DNA from: UBA3076 sp964646435
GTDB lineage: Bacteria > Desulfobacterota > Dissulfuribacteria > Dissulfuribacterales > UBA3076
NCBI GenBank assembly: GCA_964646435.1
Contig: CAZYEJ010000038.1
Span: 1 to 21,136, forward strand
Reading direction: 5' to 3'
Length of the DNA: 21,136 nt
Within the stretch, counting starts at the first letter, position 1. Every line of letters begins with the position of its first letter. This document shows positions 13,777-20,955 of the stretch, one piece after another. The notes beneath the pieces are model-generated. The model was not told where the DNA came from. It worked only from the letters and a program-made list of their open reading frames with translations, and ran no database searches. The position numbers and the translations under genes are program-made.

Positions 13777-15924
13777 TTACACAATTTCAAAGTTGATGTG
13801 CATCCGGGCGACATTGACAGCCTTAACCCTGACCTTCACCGTTTGTCCCAGATGAAAAATCCTGTGGGTCCTTCGCCCGACAAGGCGCTGTTTGTCCTGA
13901 TCGAGAACATAATAATCATCCACTATGTCTACCAGGCGGACAGCTCCGGATATAAACATGTCCTTGAGTTCAACAAAAAAACCAAAAGAGATCACGCCGG
14001 ATATTACGCCTTCAAATTCTTCACCGATCTTGTCTGCCATGAAGCGGACCTTGAGCCTGTCAAACATCTCTCTTTCTGCTTCCATGGCCCCTCTCTCCCG
14101 AACGGAGCAATGCTGTCCCAGGGTTTCAAGCTGCTCTTCAGTGTAAACCGGGCGTTTCCTTGTCCGTTTCATGTTGGCTTTCAGAATCCTGTGGACGATC
14201 AGGTCAGGGTAACGGCGAATCGGCGATGTGAAGTGCAAATAATTGGGGGAAGCCAGGCCAAAGTGTCCGATATTTTGGGGTGAATATACGGCCTGTTTCA
14301 TGGTCCTGAGTAGTACTGTGTTTATTATGTATTCATGGGGCTTGCCTGATGCCTCTCTGAGCACTTTCTGACACCATTTCGGGCTTATTTCCTCAGGCTC
14401 CTTGATATTCATTCCCAGAATCCGGACAAAGCCTACAAATTCATTTACCCTATCCCGTGCAGGTAACTCATGAACACGGTACATTGCCGGTATGTCTTTT
14501 TGGGTCAGAAAGAGAGCAACCGCCTCGTTTGCAGCTATCATGAACTCTTCGATAATACGATGGGCTATGCTTCTTTCCCGCCGGACGATCTCTTCAAGAT
14601 TCCCCCTGATTCCCAGGATCATTTCAGGCTCAGGAAGATCAAAGTCAATACTCCCTCTCTGACGGCGTTTTTCGGAAAGGGCCTCTGCCAGCTCTGCCAT
14701 CCATTTTAAGTGCGTAATATGTTTTTTGTTTTTGGCTATCAGGTCCTTGTCTTTGCTGACAAGTATGCAGCGCACTTCTTTATAAGTGAACCTGCAATGG
14801 CTCCTGATTACGGCCTTGAAAAAACCGGCACGCCTGACATTTGCCTCCCTGTCAAAATAAATATTAACCCCAATTGCCAAGCGGTCTTCATCGGGAATAA
14901 GACTGCATAGGTGGTTGGACAGCGTCTCTGGGAGCATGGGTACTACGGAATTGGGAAAATATACACTTGTGCTTCGCTCAATGCCTGTCTGGTCAACAGG
15001 GCTCTTGTCCGGCACATAGTGACTTACATCGGCAATGGCCACGGTGAGAACAAAGCCTGTGCGGGTCTTCTTGACAAATACGGCATCATCAAAGTCCCTT
15101 GCCTGTTCCCCATCTATTGTTACCAGCGGCAGCTCCCGGAGATCCTTGCGGCCCCGGATGTCGTCCGGGACAACAGCCCGGGGTAATGCCTCGGCCTGAG
15201 CCATTACGTCAGGTGGAAAGATGTGCGGAAGACCGCGTTTATGTATGACTATCTGGGTCTGCACACCCATGTCGTCAGAATTCCCAAGGACTTCTACAAC
15301 CCGTCCTTCAGGGTTCCTTCCCTCTGAAGGAAAGCTTTCAATTTTCGCCAATACAATCTGGCCGTTCCGGGCACTTGCCGTATATTTATTGGGGACCATG
15401 ATTTCATAGAGCAACCTGTTATCTTCAGGAAGCACGGTTGATACGCTTTTGCCTTTCTGGAATGTCCCCACTACACGATCCACGCCCCGTTCAAGCACTC
15501 TTAGTATGGAACCTTCAATGCCCTTTCCACTGGTTTTTTCCACCCTTGCCACCACATGATCACCATGGACAGCACCCTTGAGACCGCGTGCAGGGATGAA
15601 TACGTCATCGCCTTTCCCGGTCTCCGGTTGTACAAAACCAAAACCATCCGGGTGGACCGATAAACTTCCGGTAACCAGTTTCATAAGGTCGGAGATGCCG
15701 TACCTGTCGCCTTTGAGCAGGACTAATTTGCCTTCACGAACAAGGTCGGCCACCATGGCCCTTGCCTTATTTTTTTCATCCGGCCTCAGGTGGGACAAAT
15801 GTATTATCTCCCGGAGATAAAGGGGCCGCCCCGCATTGCGCATTACCGTCAGAATACGTTCAGGGGAAAGTGGGGGAAGCTTCTCGGGTTTCCGGCCGGA
15901 TCTTGCTTTGCATTTTCTTGACAT
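13777..15924 (-). CDS. rnr: ribonuclease R
   Basis: Processive 3'-to-5' exoribonuclease that degrades structured RNA. From ATG 15924 (MSRKCKARSG) the product is 715 residues. In order it shows an N-terminal winged-helix region (PLSPERILTVMRNAGRPLYL), a cold-shock/OB domain (SVHPDGFGFVQPETGKGDDV), the catalytic RNB domain with DGEQARDFDDAV and IADVSHYVPDKSPVD, then YLHFTSPIRRYPDLIVHR, and a C-terminal S1 domain (GVISGVISFGFFVELKD). The frame stays open upstream to a TTG at 16038, but that part lacks family similarity and overlaps an inverted-repeat element, so I prefer 15924. It probably shares a transcript with ligA, separated by about 120 bases of repeats. Confidence 0.94.
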   Translation of the reverse strand: MSRKCKARSGRKPEKLPPLSPERILTVMRNAGRPLYLREIIHLSHLRPDEKNKARAMVADLVREGKLVLLKGDRYGISDLMKLVTGSLSVHPDGFGFVQPETGKGDDVFIPARGLKGAVHGDHVVARVEKTSGKGIEGSILRVLERGVDRVVGTFQKGKSVSTVLPEDNRLLYEIMVPNKYTASARNGQIVLAKIESFPSEGRNPEGRVVEVLGNSDDMGVQTQIVIHKRGLPHIFPPDVMAQAEALPRAVVPDDIRGRKDLRELPLVTIDGEQARDFDDAVFVKKTRTGFVLTVAIADVSHYVPDKSPVDQTGIERSTSVYFPNSVVPMLPETLSNHLCSLIPDEDRLAIGVNIYFDREANVRRAGFFKAVIRSHCRFTYKEVRCILVSKDKDLIAKNKKHITHLKWMAELAEALSEKRRQRGSIDFDLPEPEMILGIRGNLEEIVRRERSIAHRIIEEFMIAANEAVALFLTQKDIPAMYRVHELPARDRVNEFVGFVRILGMNIKEPEEISPKWCQKVLREASGKPHEYIINTVLLRTMKQAVYSPQNIGHFGLASPNYLHFTSPIRRYPDLIVHRILKANMKRTRKRPVYTEEQLETLGQHCSVRERGAMEAEREMFDRLKVRFMADKIGEEFEGVISGVISFGFFVELKDMFISGAVRLVDIVDDYYVLDQDKQRLVGRRTHRIFHLGQTVKVRVKAVNVARMHINFEIV

Positions 15925-16023
15925 GTAAAGACTATACGTTGAGGACTTGAAGGGGTCAAGAAAAGGCCCGTGAAGGCGTTTGACTATTTTTGCACAGTCT
16001 CTCTCAGCTAAGGAACGTATAAT

Positions 16024-16153
16024 AAATAACTTGAACAAATTAACGTCTTTTTTGCCGTCTTCTTCGTTGCTCGTCGATCACATAACCCGTTATGCTCGCT
16101 CCTCGCGCCTTGAATACAACAAAAAATCCTGTTAATTTTTGTTCAACTTATTT
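16024..16153. mobile_element. 130-base terminal-inverted-repeat element (MITE-like), distinct family
   Basis: The left end AAATAACTTGAACAAATTAAC (16024-16044) is inverted at 16131-16153, with a two-base insertion and one mismatch. Inside is a small CATAAC/GTTATG palindrome (about 16080-16094) flanked by CGTTGCTCGTCG and GCTCCTCGCGCC. It has no coding capacity. It is unrelated in sequence to the 110-base element near alr and batB. It lies upstream of rnr and covers the extended open frame of that gene. Confidence 0.6.
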
Positions 16154-16220
16154 CTCTCCCGTTCCTACAATATACCCAAGGACAATGAAGTGGATACTCT
16201 CTTTAAGGTTGTTTCCTTCA

Positions 16221-16379
16221 CTAGATTCCGGCTTTCACCGGAATGACGATTGGGTGTAAGCGCCTATCATTCCGGTTGCAGTCATCAAGAAAAATATCTT
16301 GGCGATTCAAACCCATGGTGATGACACGATGAATTGTACTTGGGGATATTGAGTCGTCTGTGTCGAGGCATGCCACCAT
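16221..16379 (-). pseudogene. N-terminal stub of a REP-associated (Y1/HUH) transposase
   Basis: A 52-codon frame from ATG 16379 contains STIHRVITMGLNRQDIFLDD followed by CNRND. This fits the N-terminus of RAYT / Transposase_17 proteins (pattern HHVIARGxxRRxIFxDDxDRxxF), whose first His is part of the HUH region. The similarity stops after residue 38 (about 16266). The rest (RRLHPIVIPVKAGI, then stop) is the translated ATTCCGGC repeat, so the gene was cut there. Full-length relatives are roughly 150-300 residues and include a catalytic Tyr, absent here. A hairpin typical of such elements lies about 50 bases upstream. The recognition rests on a short stretch and is moderately sure. Confidence 0.6.
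16222..16263. repeat. dispersed ATTCCGGC repeat, copy 2
   Basis: ATTCCGGC at 16225-16232 with ACCGGAAT at 16237-16244, followed by GACGATTGGGTGTAAGCGCC. It matches the copy at the end of ligA (11613-11653) over about 40 bases with several substitutions. It forms the end of the transposase stub. Confidence 0.65.
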
Positions 16380-16427
16380 GATAGCAATTCGCTAGATCAA
16401 CGTCAATTAAACTATTAAACTAACTCC

Positions 16428-16452
16428 GTCCCCGAAATTCTATAGAGGGGAC
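16428..16452. repeat. GTCCCC/GGGGAC hairpin, possible REP site
   Basis: GTCCCC (16428-16433) pairs with GGGGAC (16447-16452) around a 13-base loop. A further GGGGAC lies near 16487. Such CTCCGTCCCCG hairpins often flank REP-associated transposase genes, and this one is upstream of the stub at 16221-16379. The association is inferred from position. Confidence 0.4.
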
Positions 16453-16579
16453 TATTGTAGGATTTTGGTGCCCAAGCTATGTCAAGGGGACAGATGTTCC
16501 TGGTTATCATTTTCATTTTATCACTAAGGACAAAAAAAAGGGGGGGGAAGGACATTTGCTTGAGTGCCGGACGCAAAAC

Positions 16580-16698
16580 ATGCAAATTGAAATAGATTAT
16601 ACTTCTGAGTTTTTATGGTACTGGCAAAAAACGACGAATTCTATAAAACGGATTTAACAAAAGAAAAGCAAAAAGAATTGGAAAAGGTTGAGAAATAA
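16580..16698 (+). pseudogene. small decayed reading frame, unknown function
   Basis: ATG 16580 opens MQIEIDYTSEFLWYWQK. At a run of six A (about 16625-16631) the coding character moves to another frame, NDEFYKTDLTKEKQKELEKVEK, ending at TAA 16696. Joined, the two give a plausible 39-residue acidic and basic peptide, as if one base had been gained or lost. No good Shine-Dalgarno precedes it. It ends next to the end of the convergent gene at 16699. I do not recognise a family; it could also be noise. Confidence 0.3.
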
Positions 16699-17127
16699 TC
16701 AATAATCCAACGTTTTTGCATAGGCCTCATCAATTCTCTGCTCAACATAGGAAACCGTGGATTCGTCGTATTTATAAATATCAAAGCAGTAGCCGTCTTC
16801 CCCAAGGAGACCTTGTGGAATCAGATTTCCCACTTCATCCGGATCTGTGATCATATCCCCGTAAAAACACACTGAAAGCCACCGGTCTTCAGGGTCATCA
16901 TCTATGATATCAACCATAACAAAAAGCTTACTCTCGCCATGTTTATCTAAGCTCGCCCTGAATGAATAACTTACACCGGGGCGCGACTTAAAAGTCAGGA
17001 TAGCATCCTTCTTTTCCATGAGATTGTCTCTTAGCTTGAAAAAGGCGCTTTTATTATTTTGTGGGTCATTTGTCCAGCTTTCAAGCAAATTGTATAGTTC
17101 TGTTTTTTCTTTCTCGCTCATAAACAT
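16699..17127 (-). CDS. conserved protein of unknown function
   Basis: A 142-residue soluble-looking protein with no signal peptide or membrane helix. It is rich in acidic residues and has the segments SRPGVSYSFRASLDK, LFVMVDIIDDDPEDRWLSVC and GLLGEDGYCFDIYKYDEST. The C-terminus (SYVEQRIDEAYAKTLDY) is helical. ATG 17127 has AGGA seven bases upstream, better than the second ATG two codons later. The even codon use and good ribosome site support a real gene. I have the impression of a small family seen in related bacteria but cannot name a domain. It is divergent from the radical SAM gene, about 200 bases away. No function is proposed. Confidence 0.75.
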   Translation of the reverse strand: MFMSEKEKTELYNLLESWTNDPQNNKSAFFKLRDNLMEKKDAILTFKSRPGVSYSFRASLDKHGESKLFVMVDIIDDDPEDRWLSVCFYGDMITDPDEVGNLIPQGLLGEDGYCFDIYKYDESTVSYVEQRIDEAYAKTLDY

Positions 17128-17326
17128 GCTTTCATCCTTTCTAATTAAACTGGGAGATTTCCTGAAGATAGAATAAAGTGTATATTCAGACAGCGCAACA
17201 CTTAACTGACAGAAAATCGCATTTGTTGAAATCAGGAAAAGGCGGCTCTAAATGGAAAAAATCCTAAACAGATATGGACTGTTGGAAGTTTTTTAATGAA
17301 TGTACGCAATATGACAGGACATCTCC

Positions 17327-18202
17327 ATGCGCTATAAAGGTCCCATATACCGGCCTCCCAGCGAAGCAGACTCTCTGTTAATACAGGCCACTATCGGGTG
17401 CCCTCATAACCGATGCACTTTCTGCATGGTCTATAAGAACGGCCCTAAATACCGCGCCAGGCCGGTAGCAGACATTAAGCAAGACATGGTGGAAGCAAAA
17501 ATGATCTACGGCCCTCACGTGCGCACCATGTTTCTTCCTGCTGGAAACACAATAGCCATGAACACAAAGAATCTGGCTGATGTGTGTCATTTTGCCAGGA
17601 CAACCTTTCCCCGTCTTGAGCGAATCACTGTTTATGGGTCCTCTCAATTTATCCATAAGAAAGGACCGGATAAACTTGGACAGTTGGCCGAATCCGGCCT
17701 TGGACGCATTCATGTGGGCCTTGAATCAGGTGATGACGTCATATTGAAACATATTCACAAGGGAACCCATGCCCAGGAACAGATCGAAGCGGGCAAATGG
17801 TTAATGGCCGCTGGGATCGAGTTAAGCCTGTATGTTATTTTGGGGATCGGAGGCCGGGAAAGAACATACGAGCATGCAAAAGAGACTGCCGGGGTGATCA
17901 ATGAAATTGCGCCCGACTTTGTCCGGCTGCGCACCTTTGTGCCAAAGATAAATACACCTATTTTGGATGATGTCTTGGCAGGGCGCCTCAAGATGCTCAC
18001 GCCTCACGGCGTTTTAAGGGAAACAAGGACCTTCCTCGAAGGCCTGACCATTAAAACTTTCCTTGCCAGTGACCACTATACGAACTACATCAACCTTCAC
18101 GGCCACCTGCCTCAGGACAAACCGCGGCTCTTGAAAGAGATAAATTATGCCCTTGAACGGGACGAGTCTGATTTTCGACCATTTTTTATAGGGACCGAGT
18201 AA
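17327..18202 (+). CDS. radical SAM protein with CX4CX2C cluster motif
   Basis: The 291-residue cytoplasmic protein has a radical SAM core. The cluster-binding cysteines are Cys25, Cys30 and Cys33 in GCPHNRCTFCMVYK, spaced CX4CX2C rather than the usual CX3CX2C. The downstream motif IHVGLESGDDVILKHIHKG is the glycine-rich SAM-binding region typical of Elp3/MiaB-like (COG1032-type) proteins, followed by GIELSLYVILGIGGRERT. No B12-binding or TRAM domain is present. The start has AGGA seven bases upstream. The Nudix gene follows about 37 bases later and may be cotranscribed. The substrate is unknown; the family is usually annotated only as radical SAM protein or Fe-S oxidoreductase. Confidence 0.88.
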   Translation: MRYKGPIYRPPSEADSLLIQATIGCPHNRCTFCMVYKNGPKYRARPVADIKQDMVEAKMIYGPHVRTMFLPAGNTIAMNTKNLADVCHFARTTFPRLERITVYGSSQFIHKKGPDKLGQLAESGLGRIHVGLESGDDVILKHIHKGTHAQEQIEAGKWLMAAGIELSLYVILGIGGRERTYEHAKETAGVINEIAPDFVRLRTFVPKINTPILDDVLAGRLKMLTPHGVLRETRTFLEGLTIKTFLASDHYTNYINLHGHLPQDKPRLLKEINYALERDESDFRPFFIGTE

Positions 18203-18239
18203 TAAAGAATGAAAAATTAAGAATTCGGTGGAGAGCAAT

Positions 18240-18665
18240 GTGATAAAGAAAAAGATCCTTTCAGCAGGAGTAATAATAGTCAGGAGGAATGAAGTCCAGT
18301 TGAAATATTTATTGCTCAGGGCCTTTGGTTATTGGGATTTCCCAAAAGGGATTGTGGAGCCGGATGAGTCTCCTGTTGAAGCCGCCAAGAGGGAGGTGGA
18401 GGAGGAGACTACCTTGAATGACCTCAATTTTCGCTGGGGATACGATTACAGGGAGACAGGACCTTATAATCGCGGCAAGGTGGCCCGTTATTATATAGCA
18501 GAGACCAGTGAGTCCTGTGTAAACCTTCCGGTAAATCCGGATATAGGGAAACCGGAACATGATGAGTATCGCTGGGTATCGTATGAAAAGGCACTCTCTC
18601 TGGTGGCTCAGAGGGTGAGGCTGGCCCTTGAATGGGCACAAAAGACTATTGGGGCCGAGCCATAA
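18240..18665 (+). CDS. Nudix hydrolase
   Basis: The 141-residue hydrolase acts on nucleoside diphosphates linked to another group. The Nudix box is GIVEPDESPVEAAKREVEEE followed by TTL, matching GX5EX7REUXEEXGU except that Thr replaces the last Gly. The substrate side resembles diadenosine tetraphosphate (asymmetrical Ap4A) hydrolases (FGYWDFPKG before the box, EYRWVSYEKAL after it), so that activity is likely but not certain. I choose GTG 18240, with GGAG six bases upstream. An in-frame GTG at 18228 would add four residues and has no ribosome site. It lies downstream of the radical SAM gene in the same direction. Confidence 0.87.
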   Translation: MIKKKILSAGVIIVRRNEVQLKYLLLRAFGYWDFPKGIVEPDESPVEAAKREVEEETTLNDLNFRWGYDYRETGPYNRGKVARYYIAETSESCVNLPVNPDIGKPEHDEYRWVSYEKALSLVAQRVRLALEWAQKTIGAEP

Positions 18666-18696
18666 AAGTTGCAAACCCACAGGAACCATGCCTACA

Positions 18697-18729
18697 TAGT
18701 GTCTGAACGGAAAAACCGTTCAGACACTA
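18697..18729. repeat. 33-base perfect palindrome, GTGTCTGAACGG family, copy 2
   Basis: TAGTGTCTGAACGG (18697-18710) pairs perfectly with CCGTTCAGACACTA (18716-18729) around AAAAA. The central 29 bases correspond to the palindrome at 33-61. CTACATAG occurs directly on both sides (about 18692 and 18727). The region between two convergent genes suits a bidirectional hairpin. Confidence 0.65.
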
Positions 18730-18775
18730 CATAGTCATAGTTTTTAGTTTCTATCACTAAATAGCCCCGGCGAAA

Positions 18776-18813
18776 ACGTTCAAAGACACTATAGTCATAT
18801 CCATATCCATATC
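18776..18813. repeat. degenerate half palindrome and CATATC tandem repeat
   Basis: AACGTTCAAAGACACTATAGTCATAT (18776-18800) repeats, with changes, the right half and flank of the palindrome at 18716-18740 (CCGTTCAGACACTACATAGTCATA). It is followed by three CATATC units at 18796-18813. Confidence 0.5.
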
Positions 18814-18867
18814 CGACATCACCTCTTGTTCAGGACAGGCGAACCGATATAGTTCGGGCTCGGAATT

Positions 18868-20955
18868 TCACCCGGTCAAATCAGAACGATCCGCAAACTT
18901 CATGCGTACGTCCCGGGCCAGGTCTGTCTGACAGAAGATTGTGAGCCGGTCTTCAGGCAGAATTTTGGTGCTTCCATCCGGTATAAGCACAGTGCCCCCG
19001 CGCTCAATGGAAACCACTGTAGCACTCTGTGGTAGCTTGATCTCAGCCAGTTTTTTACCCGCGCAGGCGCAACCGGGATTTACCTGGACCTCGATGAATT
19101 CAACGCCTGAGACTTTTCTAAGTGCCATACGTTCCCGAACGTATTGGGCCTGTTGCTTTTTCATTAGCCCCACATCATAGGCCCGCAAGATATCGCTTCG
19201 GCTGATAAGCCCAAGTAATTTTTGCTCAGCATGACGCGAGACCACAGGAAGCCTCGCAAGGTCCCTGGGTCCCATCTTGCGTATGGCAGACCAGATGGGT
19301 TCATCCGGAAAGACCGTGACAGGGTCAGACGTGGCCACGTCACGTACCTTGAGTTCACGTATCATGACACCTTCCCGATCAAGCGCACGTTCCATGTCCT
19401 GCAGGGTGACTATGCCATAGAGGTCTTCGTCATTTTCCATGACAGGGAAACCATAAAGATGGGTCTCCTGAAAGATGGCAAAGAGTTCTGCCAGGGGACG
19501 GTCCTTATGAACCGTAACGGGTGCCTGATTCATGACTTCTTCAACCAGGACCCCTTGCATGACATCAAGGTCTCTTCCCCGATCAACATGGATTCCCTTT
19601 TTGGTCAGCTTTAATGTGTAGATAGAATCAGGATGCAACCATTGTGTAAGGCTTGATCCAACTATACTCGCAGTCATGAGAGGCAGGATCAGGTGATAGT
19701 CCCCGCTCATTTCAAAAACGATAAGTATGGAGGTGAGAGGAGCCCTCGCCGCTGCAGCAAAGACTGCGGCCATCCCTACAAGTGCATAGGCCCCGACTTC
19801 TCCGGCAATATTCGGGAAAAGCGCACCGGCAGCATATCCATAGGCCCCGCCAAGCACGGCTCCTGTAAACAGGGATGGTGCGAAGATGCCTCCTGAATTG
19901 CCAGAGCCTAGAGTGAATGAGGTTGCCAGGGGCTTAAGGAAAATCAATACAGCGAAAAGCCAGAAGGATGCCTTGCCCTGCAAGGCATCTCCCATGAATG
20001 GAAATCCTGAACCGTAAACGTGAGGCAAATTTTCAATCAAAGGCAGCCCAAGCCGGAATTCTTGAGCAGAAACATGAAAGACCCCGGACAGATAAGGATA
20101 CGAAAAAGCCAGAATACCCAGGAGCAATGCCCCGACAGCCGGCTTGAAAGCCTGGGGAAATTTCCAGTGATCAAACAGATCCTCAAATGCGTCGAGCATC
20201 CTGATAAACATTATGCCAACTATGGCGGCGAGAAGGCCCAGTACAGCATATAACAGGAGTTCCCACGGCGAGTGCATAACATAGCTGGGGACCTCAAAGG
20301 CCGGACTAGCCCCAAGAAAAACCTGGCTGACAATGCTGGAGGCTACGGACGCGATCACTACGTTACCAAGCGCGGCCACCTGGTGTTCGCTCATCAATAA
20401 TTCCGAAGAAAATGCTACCCCGGCAATAGGTGCGTTGAATGTAGCTGAGATACCCGCAGCCGCCCCACAGGCCACCAGATTCTTGATACGTTCGTCTGAG
20501 AGGCGCAGCCACTGTCCCACCGAAGAACCAAGGGCGGCACCCACCTGGACAATAGGGCCTTCCCTACCGGCTGAACCGCCTGAGCCGATGCAAAGGGCCG
20601 AGGCAAAAATTTTTGCTATGGCGACTCTCGGTCGTATACGGCCCCCTTTCAGGATCAGGGCCTTCATGACCTCGGGCACGCCGTGCCCCTTGGCCTCCGT
20701 AGCAAAGTAGGCAATGATGGGACCGCCGATAAGTGCGCCCAATACAGGGATCACGATAAGCCACAGACGTCCCAGAAAAGGGTAAAGGACCATGGCCTCA
20801 GTGTATGAGAAGTGCTCTATGAAGGCTATGAGTCGGATAAAGAAAACAGCAGCAAGTCCGGTCCCGGCCCCAACCACAGCAGCCATTACCATCAGGACCA
20901 GCCCTCCCCTGGGGACCAATCGATCTAACAGATTCGCAATATGGCGTCTTGGCAT
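18868..20955 (-). CDS. ClC-type chloride channel/transporter with CBS and TrkA-C domains
   Basis: The 695-residue inner membrane protein moves chloride or another anion. The ClC core (about 15-430) has GHGVPEV (90-96), the selectivity motif GSGGSAGREGP (124-134) with gating Glu132, FNAPIAGVAFSSELL (173-187) and FTLGSGNSGGIFAPSLFTG. The position equivalent to the E. coli proton glutamate (Glu203) appears to be Leu186, and the Ser of GSGIP is His91. Two CBS domains follow (about 455-570, VEEVMNQAPVTVHKDRPL and VRDVATSDPVTVFPDEP), then a TrkA-C/RCK-C-like domain (about 615-690). CBS domains usually bind adenine nucleotides and regulate transport. The start MPRRH has AGG about nine bases upstream. 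Whether it is a channel or an antiporter cannot be settled by sequence alone. Confidence 0.93.
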   Translation of the reverse strand: MPRRHIANLLDRLVPRGGLVLMVMAAVVGAGTGLAAVFFIRLIAFIEHFSYTEAMVLYPFLGRLWLIVIPVLGALIGGPIIAYFATEAKGHGVPEVMKALILKGGRIRPRVAIAKIFASALCIGSGGSAGREGPIVQVGAALGSSVGQWLRLSDERIKNLVACGAAAGISATFNAPIAGVAFSSELLMSEHQVAALGNVVIASVASSIVSQVFLGASPAFEVPSYVMHSPWELLLYAVLGLLAAIVGIMFIRMLDAFEDLFDHWKFPQAFKPAVGALLLGILAFSYPYLSGVFHVSAQEFRLGLPLIENLPHVYGSGFPFMGDALQGKASFWLFAVLIFLKPLATSFTLGSGNSGGIFAPSLFTGAVLGGAYGYAAGALFPNIAGEVGAYALVGMAAVFAAAARAPLTSILIVFEMSGDYHLILPLMTASIVGSSLTQWLHPDSIYTLKLTKKGIHVDRGRDLDVMQGVLVEEVMNQAPVTVHKDRPLAELFAIFQETHLYGFPVMENDEDLYGIVTLQDMERALDREGVMIRELKVRDVATSDPVTVFPDEPIWSAIRKMGPRDLARLPVVSRHAEQKLLGLISRSDILRAYDVGLMKKQQAQYVRERMALRKVSGVEFIEVQVNPGCACAGKKLAEIKLPQSATVVSIERGGTVLIPDGSTKILPEDRLTIFCQTDLARDVRMKFADRSDLTG

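Larger units (their letters stand above)
15925..16698. other. repeat-rich region without an intact gene
   Basis: About 770 bases upstream of rnr. It contains, in order, the likely leader or promoter of rnr, a 130-base inverted-repeat element (16024-16153), an ATTCCGGC repeat (16222-16263), a transposase stub (16221-16379), a GTCCCC/GGGGAC hairpin (16428-16452), an A8-G8 tract (16532-16547) and a small broken reading frame (16580-16698). No tRNA or other structured RNA is recognised. Confidence 0.6.
18666..18867. other. convergent intergenic region with palindromes
   Basis: About 200 bases between the ends of the Nudix gene and the chloride transporter gene. It holds a 33-base palindrome, a degenerate half copy of it, and a three-unit CATATC run. 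No gene is seen. A TTTTT tract occurs at 18741-18745, about 12 bases past the palindrome, too far for a standard intrinsic terminator. Confidence 0.5.

Noticed and set aside
13925..15820. Several 60-90 codon frames opposite rnr
   Set aside because: They are antisense shadows of a clearly coding gene, without ribosome sites or recognisable domains.
15925..16038. Upstream extension of rnr to a TTG codon at 16038
   Set aside because: The extra 38 residues do not resemble RNase R, the start codon is weak, and the region overlaps an inverted-repeat element.
17252..17338. Two tiny reading frames (14 and 13 codons) ahead of the radical SAM gene
   Set aside because: They are too short and show no conserved pattern. 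They could be a leader peptide, but nothing in the sequence supports it.
18697..18745. Intrinsic terminator for the Nudix gene
   Set aside because: The hairpin is strong but the T-run starts about 12 bases after the stem, and the same palindrome occurs elsewhere without a T-run.
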